Source: Pegea sp. RAD2-039
Lineage: Eukaryota > Chordata > Thaliacea > Salpida > Salpidae
DNA: 64,000 nucleotides
Reading direction: 5' to 3'
NCBI GenBank assembly: GCA_034620365.1
Contig: JAQGEQ010000177.1
Span: forward strand, 496,001 to 560,000
Below the pieces are notes generated by a model, which was not told the origin of the DNA, ran no database searches, and worked only from the letters and a program-made list of their open reading frames with translations. Positions 21,570 to 33,300 of this stretch are shown piece after piece (within the stretch, counting starts at the first letter, position 1; each line of letters begins with the position of its first letter). A program made the translations under genes and the position numbers.

Positions 21570-24053
21570 ATGGCTCATCCTCATATTATTGGATGGAAGC
21601 AATTAGAAAGTGATCCAGGCTTATTTACAATGTTGATAAAAGATTTTGGTGTAAAAGATGTAAAAGTCCGTGAGATTTATGATTTAGGAGAAGATATTGA
21701 GGGCAAAGTTTACGGATTTATATTTCTTTTTAAGTGGAATGAAGTTGGACGTTCTAGGAGAAAGATGCAGCCGGAAAATAAAGATTGTTACTGTACAGAT
21801 GAAAGTATTGTTAATGAAATGTTCTTTGCTCATCAATTAATTCCTAATTCTTGTGCTACTCATGCCTTGCTTAGTGTACTTCTAAATTGTGATAATATAG
21901 ATCTTGGAGATTTAATAACTCGTTTAAAGGTTTGTAACAACAAATTCTTTTTATATAAATTTTAAAAGTAATAAATTATTCTTAATTTTCTTTATATTAC
22001 CATTTAATTTGACTTATTATGTTGCAACTGATAGAAACTATGTTGTTTATCTTTTCATATAAGTTTTAAACTAGTTTGCTAAAGGTTCATTTCAATTAAA
22101 CAGTTTTAAGATTAAAATTTATTGCTTATAATATTAGTTTTATTTTTACTTATTATTATAGGTATATTTTGATTAAGTTTTTTTATGTAAGTACTTTTTT
22201 AATATTAATTCATGAAAATTTAGTTTATATACTTTTTAGATTGGAGAAAATTTTATAAATAAAACCTCAAAACTTATTTTTTTCTACAATAATTTTTTAA
22301 AGCTTAACTCTACATCAAAACAGTTATCCTGTTTTTATGATAAATAAGCAATATCTTTAGTTTTGATTAAAATATTTTAATCTAACTATTTGATACTTTA
22401 TAAATTGTTTTTATCAAGTAATCTAGTTTTAAATTATATAAAATTATAGAATAAAAGAAACTTAAAAATTTTTATTTTATTTTATTATATTTTTGTTCTA
22501 ATATCTACTTATTTTTGACATTTAACATAATATTATTATTTAGTAACTAAATTAATTACTTTAATTATTTTATTTGAAATATATTTTTTAATGTTATAGT
22601 ATATATATAATTATTCTTATAAATTTATTAATTTCTTTTGGTTATAAATTAGTTTTGATGGTTTTATAAAATAACTATATTTTTATAATTTTTATTTAAT
22701 AATAAACTGATTATATAACTTATAAGCTGCTATGACTATTTTTAAAAGGTTTATGATTGTTTAATAATAAAATGTAATAATATACATTTAAATTTATAGA
22801 TTATATGATTTTGTAATTTCTGTTCTGTTATGAGTTGTTAAGTTTTAAAATTAAAATAAAATAAATTAAAATAAGTTTTCAATATTAAATAAAATTAGTA
22901 AGTTTGTTTATTCATAGATTTATAGTAAAGTTATGACTAAAACTATTTAGTAACATTAATTTAATGTTTTGAGTTTAATAAACTGCTATTTTTATGACTT
23001 TATATAAACATCAATTTCAACATTAATAATTTTTATATTTTAATAAACATTTTTATTCTATAGATTGAAACAAAAAATTTCTCACCTGAAAACAAAGGGT
23101 ATGCAATCAGCAATATTCCTGAACTAGCTCTTGCACACAGCAAACATGCAAGACCAGAAAGCAATCCACTTGCTGAATCAATGGATGAAAAACCAAATGG
23201 ATTAACTTCAAGCACCAGAACAATGGAAGCTTTTCATTTCACTTGCTATTTACCTTTTAAAGGACATTTGTTTGAGTTAGATGGTTTGAAAAACTTTCCA
23301 ATTGATCATGGGCCTTTACCTTCAGGTAAATTGTGGCATGACATGGCAAGGCAAGTAGTGAAAGAAAGAATTAAACTTGCTAATGAATTGAGCCATGATA
23401 TCAGATACAACCTTATGGCTGTTGTACCATGCCCAATCGAAAAGTATCAAATGAAAATTATGGAGTTGAATTCAATGATGACAGCTTTTTTAGATGAGTT
23501 GTTTCATTATTCTTCTTTATCTCATGATAAAGATTTCTTAGAAGTCATTGACGGATTAAAAAAGTTTACTAAAGAAAAAAGATTTTCAAAATTACTTAAT
23601 TGTGAGACTTCTTCGTCTGCATCTTCTTCTAGAGATCAGATGAATAAAAAGTCTTTTAAAGATTGTGAAGATCACAAAATTAGGAAGTTATTATCGGATA
23701 AAAGTCTAATGAAACATCTAGATCGGAAAAAATATTCATTTTTAAATAACACCAAATCTACGCAAAACAACAAATTCATTTGGAATGTTATTGACATGTT
23801 ACATGATGTTAAAAATGAAATTGAAAATTGTTGGAACCTCTTACAAGATGAGCAAGAAAAATTAGAAAAGTTTAAGATAGATGATGCTAGAAGAACACAT
23901 GATTACACAGGATTTATAAGTCTCTTCCTAACTATGATGCATGAGCAAAATCTTCTTGCTCCATTATTAGAACAAACTGTTGCTAACAGAAAAAGAACAA
24001 AAGGAAATATCAACTCGCGAAAACGGGCTGACAAAAAGAAAAGAAAGAGATGA
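21570..24053 (+). CDS. BAP1: BAP1/Calypso ubiquitin C-terminal hydrolase (H2AK119 deubiquitinase), 449 aa
   Basis: BAP1 (Calypso in flies) is the catalytic subunit of the PR-DUB complex; with an ASXL partner it removes ubiquitin from histone H2A. Two exons, 21570-21929 and 23064-24053, join in phase 0. The UCH domain is complete: [50 protein letters not shown] (catalytic Cys in NSCATH), then RTMEAFHF (catalytic His) and FELDGL (catalytic Asp), and IDHGP. The C-terminal UCH37-like domain is also recognisable ([17 protein letters not shown], near residues 390-405), and the tail is basic ([11 protein letters not shown]). The long central region of vertebrate BAP1, including its HCF-1-binding motif, is absent, so the protein is short, as in invertebrate orthologues. 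The ATG at 21570 is preferred because the upstream in-frame codon is TTG. Confidence 0.95.
21930..23063 (+). other. BAP1: Large, extremely AT-rich BAP1 intron
   Basis: This 1,134-nt intron has donor AAAG/GTTTGT and acceptor CTATAG. It is poorer in G+C than the flanking exons, and no nested gene or repeat unit was recognised in it. Confidence 0.7.
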
Positions 24054-24263
24054 ACTTTGAAAATTGTCTTTCTTTCATATTGATCTTTCTTCTTTTTTTT
24101 GTCTTTTTTTGACTTCTTTAGATCTACTTTTCTAGCTCCTAAGTTTCTAATCTGTGATTTTAGAGAAATGTCTCTCAAAGCTAGTTGTTTACATCAAGAT
24201 ATTTCATGCAACTCAATTTGTTTTTACAGGTTTTTGAGGTTGGTGGTAAAACTGAATACTAAA
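24054..24263 (+). promoter_or_regulatory. Very short BAP1-NASP intergenic spacer with pyrimidine tracts and splice acceptors
   Basis: Only 210 bases separate two genes on the same strand. I see no AATAAA. There is a long T/C tract (about 24080-24118) ending TTCTTTAG, and another acceptor, GTTTTTACAG (24222-24231), about 30 nt before the NASP ATG. This could be an operon-like spacer whose downstream gene receives a trans-spliced leader, or a compressed promoter with a cis-spliced 5' UTR. Confidence 0.4.
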
Positions 24264-25349
24264 ATGAGTAATATTGATGTTGAGTATGAGAAACAGATGC
24301 AAGAAGGAAAAAAATGTTTTTTTTGTCAAGAATTCGAAGAAGCTGCTGATTGGTTTAGCCAAGCCTGTGAAACAATAGCAACTTCTTTGGATGAACAACC
24401 ATTACTTTATGCAAATGCTTTGTATTATTATGGATGTTCAATGTTTGAAATTTCTCGAATGGAAAGTTCAGTATTCGGTGGAAAAATATTGGATGATAAA
24501 AATAAAGAAGAAAATTGTGGTAGTGATGACGAAGTAAAGGATGAAGAAGTAAAGGATGAAGAAGTAAAGGATGAAGAAGTAAAGGATGAAGAAGTAAAGG
24601 ATGAAGAAGTAAAGGACGGTGAAAAAAGTGAAGATGAAGTCGATGATGATAATGTCTCAAATTTCCAGGTTACCTGGGAGACCTTAGATCTTGCAAAAGT
24701 TAATTATAAGAAATGTGAAGAAAATGACTATATTCGGTTAATGGTTGGAAAATGTTGTCAAAAGTTGGGTGATTTCGGTTTAGAATGTGAAACTTATGAG
24801 CAAGCCATTGCTGATTATACTGAGAGTTTAGAAATGAACAAAAAAATGAAAAATCCATCTCAACGAAATATTGCTTCTTTACATTACTGCCTTGCTCTTG
24901 TTTATTGTGAAGTTCATAATTTTCAAGAAGCAAAAAAACACTGTGATTTATCTGTCGGGATTTTAGAAGAAATTAAAAGTAAATTATTAAAAGAATTGGA
25001 TGAAGTTTCGGAAGAAGGAAGGAAGATTGAGATAGAAGCTGAGTTAAAAGAAGTCGTAAAAATGGTTGAAGAGATTAATAGTAAAGTTAGAGATGTCGGT
25101 GCGAGAAAAAAGCTTCTGCAAATGAATATGTTAGCTGCTGCAACTAGCAAAGTAGGCCAGACCACTTCCCCTTTTCAATGTGCAGAAATCGCATCCTCAT
25201 CTTCATCTAAACCAGGATCAAGTTCATCTTCATCATCAGCTTCATTTAATACTGCTGTTGATGTAAATCATTTGGTTAGGCGAAGACGTTCAGATGAAAC
25301 CAAAAACCAATCACCTGATGCTGCCAAAAAAAGGCGAATCCATCTTTAG
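24264..25349 (+). CDS. NASP: NASP/Sim3-family histone H3 chaperone, 361 aa, intronless
   Basis: NASP family proteins are TPR histone chaperones that bind H3-H4 and protect the soluble pool. The order of parts matches: a first TPR (CQEFEEAADWFSQACETIA, then YANALYYYGCSMFEISRMES), an acidic insert within the second TPR region, made here of EVKDE repeats, then TWETLDLAKVNYKKCEEND, KLGDFGLECETYEQAIADYT and HYCLALVYCEVHNFQEAKKH. A coiled-coil stretch follows, then the conserved C-terminal VDVNHLVRRRR, which is the nuclear localisation region (vertebrate DISHLVRKKRK). The acidic insert is far shorter than in mammalian NASP. The start at 24264 is chosen for homology; an in-frame upstream ATG at 24168 would add 32 residues unlike the family. 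AATAAA lies near 25525. It is unusual here in having no introns in the coding sequence. Confidence 0.93.
   Translation: MSNIDVEYEKQMQEGKKCFFCQEFEEAADWFSQACETIATSLDEQPLLYANALYYYGCSMFEISRMESSVFGGKILDDKNKEENCGSDDEVKDEEVKDEEVKDEEVKDEEVKDEEVKDGEKSEDEVDDDNVSNFQVTWETLDLAKVNYKKCEENDYIRLMVGKCCQKLGDFGLECETYEQAIADYTESLEMNKKMKNPSQRNIASLHYCLALVYCEVHNFQEAKKHCDLSVGILEEIKSKLLKELDEVSEEGRKIEIEAELKEVVKMVEEINSKVRDVGARKKLLQMNMLAAATSKVGQTTSPFQCAEIASSSSSKPGSSSSSSSASFNTAVDVNHLVRRRRSDETKNQSPDAAKKRRIHL
24531..24620 (+). repeat. NASP: 15-bp coding minisatellite (six units) in NASP
   Basis: Six consecutive 15-bp units of GAAGTAAAGGATGAA start at 24531, 24546, 24561, 24576, 24591 and 24606. The last is diverged (GACGGT ending). 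They encode EVKDE repeats in the acidic insert that binds histones. Near-perfect identity points to recent expansion. Confidence 0.95.
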
Positions 25350-27870
25350 CAAGCAGTTGAATGATGTTCTACTTAAGAAAAAGACATAGACCAATTTTCT
25401 CAAGTGATGAATGCGGAAAAGTTTTTGTGGTCAGCAGATTTTGGTTGATATTGTGTTTGTATTATTGCAGACACCATTGGAATAGATAATCAAGTTTTTG
25501 AATGATAAATTCTCATTTTCGCCAAATAAAAATATTTTTTTAAAAATTTGTTTGATGTTGACTGATACTTTTGAAAATAGAGAGTTCTGATTCTTTTCTA
25601 TAAATTAGTAAAGTCAATTAGTTTTGATATCAGCATCTTTGGAGGCTTAGTTTAATTCTTGATGCTAAAAACCTGATCTGAAACCATTAGTTTTTTTTTC
25701 ACCCTATTTTACCCCTGCAAGCGCGATATAAAATCACTCGACATCGATACCAGCAATCGCTCTACTCCACAAACAACTGAAGGATACAGATGACAAACTA
25801 ACCTCGAAGAAGAGACAGAAACTAATTTTTGTAGTACACTTAGCATAGCCTACTTAGCCTAAGAAGGTTATTATTAATATATATTACTACTATCGAGGTA
25901 GGCTCTTTGCAACAAGCAGCACAAAGCTTTAAAAGAAGCTCACAAACCCTTACTTTGGCTAATGATCAATTGGAAATCTCTTTGAGCACCTTTGATGACC
26001 AATGAGTAGATTTTCTTCGATAGGTTGAACTATTAATCTATGTTCAGACGATTGCGCCCATGACACCTTTCTCAATTTAACAACTACTAATTCTTTATTA
26101 TGAACTCATTCATTCAAAAGGTCACATTTTAGATCTCTTATTCTGTAACATCTAAAGACTTAACACACTGCTATTTTGTCCAGTTAATTCTTTCCTTTTT
26201 TACCTCCAAGCATTCTGTTATGTCTTTTCAGGTTCAATTTAATCAATCTATAAATTCTTTAACAGTATTCTAACTTCTATAGAACTAACTTCATAAAGAT
26301 GAACACCTATATATTCTTCTTTATTTGAAAATGCATGATTTATAAAGAGCTATCTTTACAGTCATTCTATGATAATTTTATACAAGTTATTAACAATTCT
26401 ATTCAAATGTTTATCCAACTAAAAGCTCCCAATCATATTAAATCTCCACCACTCATTAAACTTTGTTAAAGTATCTCTTAAACAAAAAATTCAAAGTAGA
26501 AAACTCATACAAAGCAAACTACATGCTCAATTGTAAGGAATGTGAAATTGAAGTTAATAAAAAGTATGACGATAGGGAAAGTAAAATTTGTGACATCATG
26601 TGACTCATCACGTAAATTTTGTAAGTTTGTTGAATCAAAATTGAATTCAACATTATCAAAACCAGCCCTTGTTGATGAAAATAAAAATATACATCTCAGT
26701 GGTTCTCTTAAAGCAAAGAAATCTAATCTTATGGATGAGTTTGTTATCACTGAATTTTGTATTTTCACTACCGTCCATAACATCAAAGACAAATTAACTC
26801 GTACACCTGGAAAAATTCCTTCATACTTTGTCCATCTATTATCTATTACAACCTATATTGCATGCCTTTAATCCTTCACTATTCTTCAGTTACATACTTT
26901 GATAGTGGGAAAGTTTCATCATTTTTCCAGTTTATAAAGGAGACAGAAATAAACCACTAAATTGTTGACCACTTTTCTCACTGTCAGCTTCTGTCTAGTC
27001 TTTGAATTGATCATTTCACAGAAAATTCTGACTTATATTCTCTACAATAAATTGTTTCTTGATTACAATTTGGATTTCTTCCTCAAAGATCCTCCAGTGA
27101 TCAGCTCTTGTTCTGTTTCCACCAGTGGTTATATTCCTCAGCAAATAACTAAACAACCAATATCATCCCTACAGATATTTGCAAAGCCTTTGACTCAGTT
27201 TCACATCCCATATTAGTAAAGACTCTTGAAGAGTTTAACATTAACCCCACTCTTATCTCTTGAATTGAGCAATTTCTTAAGGATAGGCAACAACAAGTCA
27301 TAGTTAATGACATTTCTTCAAGTTTTCTTAAGGTTTTCCGTGGTGTTCCCACATTAGATAATTAGTATTTCATTTATTAGAAAAGTTAATTAATTATATA
27401 TATTTGTAATAACTTTTTATTTCAGTTCCTTACATTTTGGAAATATGTAAAAATGGAGCATTTAAATTATGGCCGAAGCAAAGTAACTCAAACACAATGT
27501 GCTTTTAAAATAAGATTTATACTCCAGCTAAATCCATTTTTCTTAATTATTTTTTGAAGATCATATTTATTGTTTTATAATGTTTTTTTTTATTGTAGAA
27601 TCTAAATAAATTCATTGACTTCTTATATATCAATAACACTTATAGATTATACAAAAATTTCTTGCTAAAAGTCTCAATTTTTGAATTTTTATTTCAAATA
27701 ATTTTTTAGATGATGTAAACAATTTGAATTTTTTTGTTTAATTGTATACTCTCATGTTTTATATTTTGATATGAATTAGTTTAACAATTATTAATTTTGT
27801 CAGAAATAAAAACATAATTGTTTATTTATAGGTTAAAAGTTTATTTTATTATATTATATCTCTTATAAGA
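25350..27870. other. NASP to NOL8 intergenic region, mostly retrotransposon debris
   Basis: Downstream of the NASP 3' UTR, sequence from about 25690 has mixed composition, and 26040-27360 is a decayed LINE (listed separately). From 27360 to 27870 I see only AT-rich DNA that should include the NOL8-like promoter. Confidence 0.5.
26040..27360 (+). mobile_element. Decayed non-LTR retrotransposon (CR1/jockey-like LINE), plus strand
   Basis: Conceptual translation, jumping between frames, shows pieces of a LINE ORF2 in the expected order. The end of the endonuclease is marked by KGHILDLLFCN (near 26118-26150). The linker HIKSPPLIKLC follows (near 26438-26466). Then come reverse-transcriptase motifs: PGKIPSYFVHLLS (near 26805-26845), VFELIISQKILTYI (near 26998-27040), and near 27174-27350 the catalytic-block context KAFDSVSHPILVKTLEEFNI followed by FLKDRQQQVIVNDISS and VFRGVP. 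Many stops and frameshifts interrupt it, and the 5' and 3' ends are missing. It is dead. Confidence 0.8.
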
Positions 27871-30070
27871 ATGAAAACTAAAAAAGAAAGATCAAATGAA
27901 GTAAGACTTCTTGCAGTACAAAATTTAGCTGAAAGAAGATGCAATCATCAAAAGATCATTCAAGAATCATTGAAAACATCTTTAGTAAGTATAAAAATCC
28001 AAATTGATTAATAAATTGAAGTTTTATAAGAAGTAAAAAATACATTTTGATCTATATATTTCATAATATTAAGCTACTTTTATTCATATATATATAAGTT
28101 TTTTTTATGTTTTTTGTTGAAAAGTTTTCTGTTTCTTCAAAAGTTTAATCAATTAAATCTTTTTAAGGTTGAAAATCCTGATAAAAGTTCAAATCATATA
28201 ATTTTTGACAGTGATGAAGATGAGGAGGTGATTTTATTATCTTGAAACGATAATTTTCTAATATTTTTATATTTAGTGATTGATGTAACTTGAGCAAAAT
28301 AATGTAAATAAGAATTTTTTTCAATATCAGATAAATGATGATGACATGTTGGGATTTGATGATGATGATGAGGATGTTGATCATTTGAAGATCAAACCTC
28401 AATTTGAAGGCAAAGGAGGTAGAGAGTTGATGAAACTTCAGTCAAAGTAAATCAATCATGAAAAAATGAATTTTTATATTTTAAAGAATTTAAAGATTAT
28501 TCTTTTTATTGAGTGTTATAAGTTTGGTGATGTTACAATTTAGAAATATTTGACATTTATTAGAAGTATGTGACATTTACAAATATTTGTTTAATAAATT
28601 AAATGAAACGTGACAACAAAATTACATTTTTATTTTCTAGGATTGGTTTTGATTCAAGATTTCAGCTAGACGAAAGATTCGCTGAAGATGAAGAAGACGA
28701 AGAAGAAAATAACGAAGAAGATCAAGAAGAAAAAGAAGTTACTCATGCAGATGGTAAAGACTTTCAACATTTTTTTGTAAAATTCTTTTTTTGAAAATTT
28801 CTTGGTTTGAATGACAATTTGTGTTTGAAATAGAATTGAAAAACAATTTGAACATTCTTCAACAAGTTGTTGGAACAAAAAAGTTGAATAATTTGAAGAA
28901 GTCTGTTAAGTTTATGGACATCAACAAACAGAGATATGATCCTGGACAAGAAGGTCATGACCAATTTCAAATCAAGTTAGTTTCATATTTGTTTAAAATC
29001 CATAGTTTATTTATTTGTTGATTATTTTTCTAACTTTTTTTTTACAAATTTCTAGAAACACTGAAGAAAAACCTAAAAAGAAAAAGAAGAAATCATCAAA
29101 ATCATCTCAACCTGCTCCGGAGGTTGACAAAAAACGTTTCTATGAAGTCAATTACAACCAGCTTCAACAAGCATTTAGCGAAGAACAAACTGATAAAGAA
29201 GTTAGAAGATTTCTTAATATTTTCAATTTTGTTATATACTTTTCATCAATTTAATCTTTTTCTAGAATAAAGGCTCTGCTTTTTCACTATCTGCCTTGTT
29301 TGATGCACCATCAGAAGTTAAGATGAATGAAACTGATGATGAAGATATGGAAGTAGATGTCAACGGTGAGATAAATTGTTTATTTACATAAATTTCAAAT
29401 CAAAGAATAGTTGAAGTTTTTCCTCAAAACTTTTAAAAGAATTTTCATTTCAGTTGAAGAAGTTGCCAAAACTGATACTCCAAAATTTTCACATTTTATT
29501 GATAGTAGTGAAGATGAGGAAGAAAGATATAAACCAACACCAACATCAGTTGTAAAGCAGCCAAGTAAATTGCTTTCTCCATATTTTCAACTAACTTTCA
29601 GATATTTTTAAATTTTGTTAAAAGTTAATAATAAAAGTTTAACATGAAAAATTATAAAAGTTTAAAAAATGTTTCTATTTCTTTGTTTTTTCTCTTTTAG
29701 ATTAATTAAATTTATGTTTTTCAGAATTAGGCAAATTAGATAAAACTCGAGAGGCAATTTGGTCAGATAGCAGAAAGATATTTGAAGCAAATCCAGTCAT
29801 CTTACAGCAAGCTCTTATATTCAAAAGTAACAGAAGTGAAACAGAAAAGTTTGAGCGATGGTCAGAGATCAAAGAATTTCTACAAAAGGTTTTCTAAGCT
29901 ACATCAGCTGATTAGGATCACTTGATTGGTTAAATTTGATGTTTTTTTTCCAGGATTTTAGGAAAAAGCATAAAGATTATATGAAAAGTTCGAAAACATC
30001 CGAATCTACAAATGATCAAAAGGAAGCTGAAAAAATGGATCAAATATCTTCTTTTAAAGAAGATTTATAA
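27871..30070 (+). CDS. NOL8: NOL8 C-terminal-domain protein (nucleolar, ribosome biogenesis), about 400 aa
   Basis: NOL8 is a nucleolar protein linked to rRNA processing. Ten exons can be joined in phase; the first ends at 27984 and the last ends with TAA 30068-30070. Family blocks in order: ERSNEVRLLAVQNLAERR; HIIFDSDEDE; LKIKPQFEGKGGRELMKLQS; GFDSRFQLDERFAEDEEDEE; KFMDINKQRYDPGQEGHDQF; a Lys-rich stretch; DKKRFYEVNYNQLQ; ALFSLSALFDAP; SHFIDSSEDEEERY; and a C-terminus with AIWSDSRKIFEANP and DFRKKHKDYMKSSK. These cover the last third of vertebrate NOL8. The N-terminal RNA-recognition motif of vertebrate NOL8 is not found upstream, where LINE debris lies. Either the start is right and the protein lacks the RRM, or 5' exons are missed. 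Confidence 0.85.
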
Positions 30071-30309
30071 ATCTTTTATACCTTGCTGCTGTTAACTCTA
30101 TGAAACGTGTTTAAATAAATTCAGAAAGTAAAATATCACAAGTTTTATTCAATTATAAGACACATTTTTAAAAAACTGAAAAATGTTAAGTTGATAAGAT
30201 ATGAACTGTTAGAAGAATATATGAAATAAATTTGAGGATATTTGTGCCAAATGAGATTAAAGATTAAATTTGAAGTTTTCAGTGAATAAGATTTACGGTT
30301 GAAGTCAGT
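30071..30309. other. Short convergent spacer between NOL8-like and CCDC39
   Basis: These 239 bases must hold both 3' UTRs of convergent genes, so their transcripts may overlap. An AATAAA-like signal on the plus strand lies near 30114. Confidence 0.5.
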
Positions 30310-33300
30310 TTATCTTCGAGAACTTCTTGAAGATGTAATTGATCTCACACTAGAACAATCGCTCCCTTGTCGTGATCCAGGAGGTGAGGAGATCTTCAGA
30401 CCAATTCCAAGATCCACTGCTTTAGGACTTGCAGGAATTCTGAAAATGATTTTTAAGAGTCTTCAGGCAAAATCCTTTAAACCTAATAAAAACCTTGAAG
30501 ATGAAATTGTACTTCTAGGAGAGCTCCGGACACTTGATTGTAAAGAAGAAGACCTAGAAGACCCTCTAGAAGATCCACTCCCAATATTTATAGGAGTTGG
30601 TAGTCCAACTTGTTGAAAATAGATGTCTATCGTATTTTGAATATCAGGAAACTAAAAATTAAATATCAAACGTCAATTGATGTTTTCGTATTTATCAAAT
30701 CCACCTCCTGTATGACTTCAGCGATATATTTGTTCAGTTGTCGGTTTCTTTCACGTAATTCTCTCATATCAATATCCCTTTCTTCGAAAGTCGGACTTTG
30801 AACTCTTTGTTTTAATCTTATTTCTCGAGTATACTTGCCAATCTTCAATTAAAAAGTGTTGAAACGTCAAAATAAACTTTTTAACATCGAATGTTGCCGA
30901 AACCGACTTGTTTGTTGACGCGGTCAAGCTTTTCTTCTTGACCTTTCAGATCTTTTGTCAATTGTTTAGATTTATTTATACGATCTTGCATCATCTCTTG
31001 ATAAGCGCTCTCATCTCGAAGTGAAGTGTCCATCACTCCACTTAGTGTCTTTGATTAAAGAGACAAGTTTAAGTAAGTCAACAACTTAAAATGATCTTAC
31101 TTGTAAATCTTCTTGTAACTCTCGAATCTGTCTTCGTTTGTACTTGTAAGTGTCCATCACAGATCTAAACTTCTCTTCAAGTTGAGATTTCTTCTCATAC
31201 TCTTCACTAGTTTCAGTTATCTAAAAACATCTGATTTAAAATCTTTAATTTATCAAATTTTCTTTCAAACCATGTTAAAGTTCTGTCGAAAAGTCGAATT
31301 TCGACTATTCACCAATTTCAAAGTATTCTCTAAAGCTCTAATCTCTTTCTCAGCTTTTCTTATCTTTGCATCTAAATCATCACCTGTTCTTTGCAGCTCT
31401 TCTTTTTGTTGAGCAGCCTAAATCAATTAATTACATCCAAATTAGACTTCAAAGTCTTCCTACAAACCTTGATGACATAATAAGCAGCTGAATGAACATC
31501 CTCATCTTCTGGAGGAGACATTGAAACGACAAAGATCTCATATCTAAATATTCAAAATAGTTAGTTTTGGGTTGAGTATTAAAGTTGAAAGACCTTTTCT
31601 TTAATTTATTGATTTTATCGGTTCTTTGATGTAGCTCTGTGCTCACTGTCAATCTTTCTTCTTCTATCATTTTGATCTGTCTAAACATCATTTCCTTATG
31701 AAGATTAACTTCATGTTTTCTTTCCTTCATGGCTGAAAACATTTTATTTCAATTTTATATTTCATAAATTTGTTAAATTATTTTACCAGTTCTTAACTTG
31801 AGGTTTGCCTTTTCAAGACTAATCACTTCATCTGCTTTATCTTCGAATATATCTTGAATACGATTCACTTCAAGTTTCAAGATATTATTATCAACCATCA
31901 AATTGTGTTTTCTGTCGATAAAAAAAATCATATTTTTACTTGCAAACCGTTTAAGACATTTTTACAAATATTTATTCAAAAACTAAACAAGCGGATTTTT
32001 AAAACATAAACACTTACTCCCCGACTAATTTCTTTTTTAATTTTAGTGAAATATCATTATGTAGTTCCAATTCTTCAATTTTTGTTGTTAATGAGCTTTT
32101 TTCTCGATTAATTTTTTCAATTGCTTTTCCAAACTGTCGATTTTGATCCTAGAAATCCGTAAATTGAAGTAATTTTTTGAATACATCCAAATATCAATGT
32201 TCATACTCTAATATATTTCAATTGAGTTAGTAGCATGGTGTAAGCTTGTTGCTTGTCTTCCAATACATCAGTTAGAATCGAAATCTTTGCTTCAAGTTCT
32301 TTCCTTTCATCAAAATTCACTTCTCCTTCAAGACGCGAGAGACGACGTTGAAGTTGTTGAAGTGTAAAATCCTAAAATTAGTAAATTGAAAAAACTAAAA
32401 AAATGAAATGAAACTGTCAAACCTGATTATAAACAATTTCTTGTTGTCTTATTGACTGTTGATCATACTTCTTTAATCTCGAACCCAAGTTACGATTCGC
32501 TGCTCTACTTCCTTGTAGCTCAGCTGAGAAAGTCTTTTCATCATGAAGCATGTCTTGTACAGCCTAAAGATCAAATATTCAGTTACATGAAACACTTTTC
32601 AGCTATTAAGTACTTGGCGAGCTCGGAAATATTGGTTTCGTCTATCTTGTAGCAATCTTTCCATCTTTATCAACTCATTTTCCTCACTTTCAAAGACTTT
32701 TTGAGCAATTGCAGACTTTTCTTCAGCAGAAAACTTGGCTTGGCCGGCTTCACAAAGTTTGTCTTGTAAATCTTTGCGTACTTTTATAGAACGTTCAAAT
32801 CTGTAATTGAAATATTTGTAACATAATCAATCAATCAGAAATAAAAACTAACTTTTGTTTTTTATCATTTATATCTTTCTTCATGATATTAATTGTACTT
32901 TTGAGAGCTTCAAGATCAGATGCTGTTCTTTCAACAGTGAATCGTAAAGTATCCAACTTTATAAAAAATTAATCAACACAATTTTACCAACAAGGTGGTT
33001 CAAGTATTATCATTTCTAATACAAGTTACTTGTAAACCAGTAAAACTATAAAATGATGTAACACCTCATCTTGAAGTTGAGATCTAATAGTTTCATGATT
33101 ATGTAGATCAAGACGCAATTTAGCTGCAAGTCTTTCTTCAAAAGATATCTTTCGTTCCATCTCTTCGTTGTTCAAAGTTTCTTTTTCCAAAAACGACTGT
33201 TTTGCTGCAAATAAAAATCATTACAAAAAGTTCTTTCGAAATAAGAATTATTTAAAGTAAAACCTTTTATTTGTTTTTCTCTACATCTCACTTCTTCTTT

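Noticed and set aside
24168-24263. Upstream in-frame ATG for NASP
   Set aside because: Would add 32 residues unlike the family and crosses a strong splice acceptor; the ATG at 24264 fits better.
30299-30616. Plus-strand open frame of 105 codons
   Set aside because: It is the antisense shadow of the last two CCDC39 exons, which match the family tail on the minus strand.
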